From assembly GCF_010731855.1 (NCBI RefSeq), contig NZ_AP022620.1, positions 2,790,001-2,854,000 on the forward strand: 64,000 nucleotides of DNA, read 5' to 3'. The notes beneath the pieces were generated by a model that saw only the letters and a list, made by a program, of their open reading frames with translations, had not been told where the DNA came from and did not search any database. How positions within the stretch are numbered: position 1 is the stretch's first letter; each line of letters begins with the position of its first letter. A program made the position numbers and the translations under genes. The DNA is from Mycolicibacterium anyangense. GTDB lineage: Bacteria > Actinomycetota > Actinomycetes > Mycobacteriales > Mycobacteriaceae. This document shows positions 62,071 to 64,000 of the stretch, one piece after another.

Positions 62071-64000
62071 TCATGCCTCTGCTGCCGACTCGGCACGTGG
62101 CTCGTCCACCGTACGACCATTTACATCCACCGGGTCGACGCCAAAACGAACTACGCGAGGTCCGACGCCGGACCACACAACAAAGTACTCGCCGATTTCA
62201 AGTCGGACCTTCAGCGCGCCGCCACCTTGTACATCGTCGAAAACACCAAGCGCGATTGAAGTATCGCCGACTGGGACCAGATCCTCTTTCTCTTCGGGCT
62301 TACGACAAGAAGTCAGAGTTGTCCGGCGGTCGAACAGGATTGCTTCCCCATCTAACGTGGGGGTTTGGATGTGGATCACTCGTCCGAGCGCTTCTGAGAA
62401 TGCGGGCGAGTACCAGGCAACGGAGTCACTGAGCCCTCCGTAAGGGGTCAGGAGGACGTAGTGCCCTGCATTCTCCCCGAGCGCCTCGATCTGATCATGG
62501 ATCGCCTCCGGCGACGGTTCTCGTCGTTCACTTTGAAGTGACCTCAGCAGCTCAACTATCTTGCGTTCCTCGCCGTCGGCGAGACCACGCGCGATCATTC
62601 TGCCTAGCTCCGCCGGATCGGCGTAGGTCGCATTGAAGGTTCCATCGACGAAATAGTGCCTCGGAACAAGGAGGTTCATCCCCAGGATAGGCCGCGACGC
62701 ACTAGCGTCTCGCGCAACGTCATGCACGTTGGGAATCTTGTCTGCGAGTCGGTGTCGGGCGTCGAGCGTTTCTTCCAATGCAGCCCGCAAGACGTCGACT
62801 CTTGCGTCGGACACCGGTTCAGCAGCCAATCGCACGTCCTCAGAAGCTTCCCATTCTGCGATCCGTTCGCGGAACCCCGCCATGAGCGCTGACTCTTCTG
62901 CGCTCAGGTCGTGGTCCCGCTCTTCGAGCAGCCGCTCGAACCGCTGATACTCCGACGCCGTCTCTTGATCGCTGGCCGGAGGAATTACTCCATACGACAA
63001 AGCGAGCGCGGCCAGTTGGGCTCTATCGATGTAATGGGAGAGCTCCAGGAACTGGCCACGGGAGCCGTTGAACGTCATCTCCCACCAGTCCCATCGGCTG
63101 AAGGGAGTGGCCCCTCTTTCAGCAAGATTTCGAGCGGCGAGAATCTCAATCCAAGTGCCGCTGGGCGTGACCAATCCTCGGAGTTTGGCATCGGCTGGAT
63201 GTCGGTCGTCGCCCGTTTCCGCTAGATAATCCAGCCAGCCCGCGAGAACTAGTTGACCCGCCCTGGCATGCATTTTCCCAGTGCTATTTTGATCCAAATG
63301 CTCGAATAGCCCGCCGAGTTCCTCGGCGGCGAGGATGGCAGCTTTAGGCTCGCCCGCGTCCAGTGCAAGTTTGACGAGTTCAACAATCGCCCACGTCGCG
63401 CGGATGGAGAGGTCCTCATACTGGTCTGGGGAGGAGTACTCAGCAAGGTTCTGCACGCAGACGACGATGCGTTCGGGAATTAGGTCGAATTCATTCCCCC
63501 CTTGCCGGAGGACGTCGAACCAGATTCGAGTGAAGCTGCGGAGACATTCATCGACGTACTCGGTTGAACCTGTGTGAGGCGCTTCAAGTGCCCTCGTCAT
63601 TGCTTGGCTAACGAACATGCCCGCGGCGCGGGCCGACAGGACAGCGTCGTGCTCAACTTCCCCGATGCTGCGAAACAGCCAATCTCTACGGGCGAATGGA
63701 GCACGGCGAGACTGGTCGATGCCGGCAGTTTGAATCATCCAGCCGCCCTGCACAACGTGTCCGAGCAGTTCCAGGGCACGCTCTGCCGTAGAAAAAGCGC
63801 CAGACCGGATGCTACTTCCGACAGCGTCTTTCAGGGTGGCAATCTCGCGGTCCGTCTCCTCATCGGCCGTGACCGCCTCCGGAGCTTCGAACTCGATGCT
63901 CGACTGCAGTAATCGAGTGACACGGACCTGCATCGGTACGTCCAAGGCTTCGCGCGTGATAACCCGGAATGCCGTGTCGCCAAGGCGGGTGCGATCACCA
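62071..64000 (-). CDS. Large protein of unknown function, 5' end outside window
   Basis: At least 643 residues; the frame stays open to the right edge (reading GDRTLGDTAFRVITREAL before the first TTG at 63945), so the start lies beyond 64000. I do not recognise a family. Most of it is helical and Glu/Ala/Leu-rich; near the C-terminus there is a beta-rich part (SIALGVFDDVQGGG, RLEIGEYFVVW). There is no signal peptide or membrane helix in the visible part. By eye it is less GC-rich than its neighbours, which could mean it was acquired. Confidence 0.7.
   Translation of the reverse strand, partial: GDRTRLGDTAFRVITREALDVPMQVRVTRLLQSSIEFEAPEAVTADEETDREIATLKDAVGSSIRSGAFSTAERALELLGHVVQGGWMIQTAGIDQSRRAPFARRDWLFRSIGEVEHDAVLSARAAGMFVSQAMTRALEAPHTGSTEYVDECLRSFTRIWFDVLRQGGNEFDLIPERIVVCVQNLAEYSSPDQYEDLSIRATWAIVELVKLALDAGEPKAAILAAEELGGLFEHLDQNSTGKMHARAGQLVLAGWLDYLAETGDDRHPADAKLRGLVTPSGTWIEILAARNLAERGATPFSRWDWWEMTFNGSRGQFLELSHYIDRAQLAALALSYGVIPPASDQETASEYQRFERLLEERDHDLSAEESALMAGFRERIAEWEASEDVRLAAEPVSDARVDVLRAALEETLDARHRLADKIPNVHDVARDASASRPILGMNLLVPRHYFVDGTFNATYADPAELGRMIARGLADGEERKIVELLRSLQSERREPSPEAIHDQIEALGENAGHYVLLTPYGGLSDSVAWYSPAFSEALGRVIHIQTPTLDGEAILFDRRTTLTSCRKPEEKEDLVPVGDTSIALGVFDDVQGGGALKVRLEIGEYFVVWSGVGPRVVRFGVDPVDVNGRTVDEPRAESAAEA

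Overview
The window is a piece of a mycobacterial chromosome, most likely a fast-growing Mycolicibacterium-type species. The evidence is the high GC content, the mce/yrbE operon, paired Mce-associated membrane proteins, an MmpL transporter, F420-type and nitronate-type flavoenzymes, a WS/DGAT-like protein, a mycobacterial Thr/Ser-tailed fasciclin, and many genes whose start codon lies 6-7 nt behind a TANNNT -10 box (leaderless). No rRNA, tRNA, CRISPR array or insertion sequence was seen.

Left region, 1 to about 30.9 kb: an accessory catabolic island, somewhat less GC-rich by eye than the rest, with long divergent promoter regions. It holds most of an mce operon (two YrbE permeases, then MceA-E-like subunits, the last cut by the window edge); two unusual Lrp/AsnC regulators made of two HTH-RAM units each (6.9 and 18.5 kb); an AveC-like membrane protein in an operon with a TetR repressor, with a perfect 26-bp palindrome on its promoter; a NorQ/NorD-type AAA plus VWA chaperone pair with no obvious client; a GMC oxidoreductase; a P450, [3Fe-4S] ferredoxin and amidohydrolase operon; an SDR, Zn-alcohol dehydrogenase and aldehyde dehydrogenase run; an enoyl-CoA hydratase and F420-type LLM enzyme pair; a phosphotransferase-like protein; an acyl-CoA ligase with an SDR; and an Ltp2-like thiolase-fold protein with a DUF35 partner. 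Together these suggest import of a hydrophobic molecule by Mce, hydroxylation, oxidation to acid, CoA activation, beta-oxidation-like steps and a final retro-aldol cleavage. The substrate is unknown; a terpenoid, steroid-like or branched lipid is the best guess.

Right region, about 31.0 to 64 kb: conserved mycobacterial backbone. From 31.6 to 40 kb the order (methyltransferase, GntR, sirtuin, methyltransferase, MMPL, SDR, CoA-transferase III, crotonase) matches what I remember of the M. tuberculosis Rv1142c-Rv1153c stretch in inverted order. Then come an MFS pump, CPBP protease, NAD epimerase, gamma-carbonic anhydrase, fasciclin, crotonase plus thiolase, a DUF3556 membrane protein behind a perfect KstR-type operator, DoxX, WS/DGAT-like, hydrolases, two Mce-associated proteins, a TetR-controlled NCS1 permease, a hydroxyacid dehydrogenase, a deletion scar joining LuxR and nucleotide-cyclase gene tails, a YiiX-like protein, a lipoprotein, a GAF-GGDEF diguanylate cyclase, a VapBC pair, VOC and YjdM proteins, and a large unknown protein running off the right edge.
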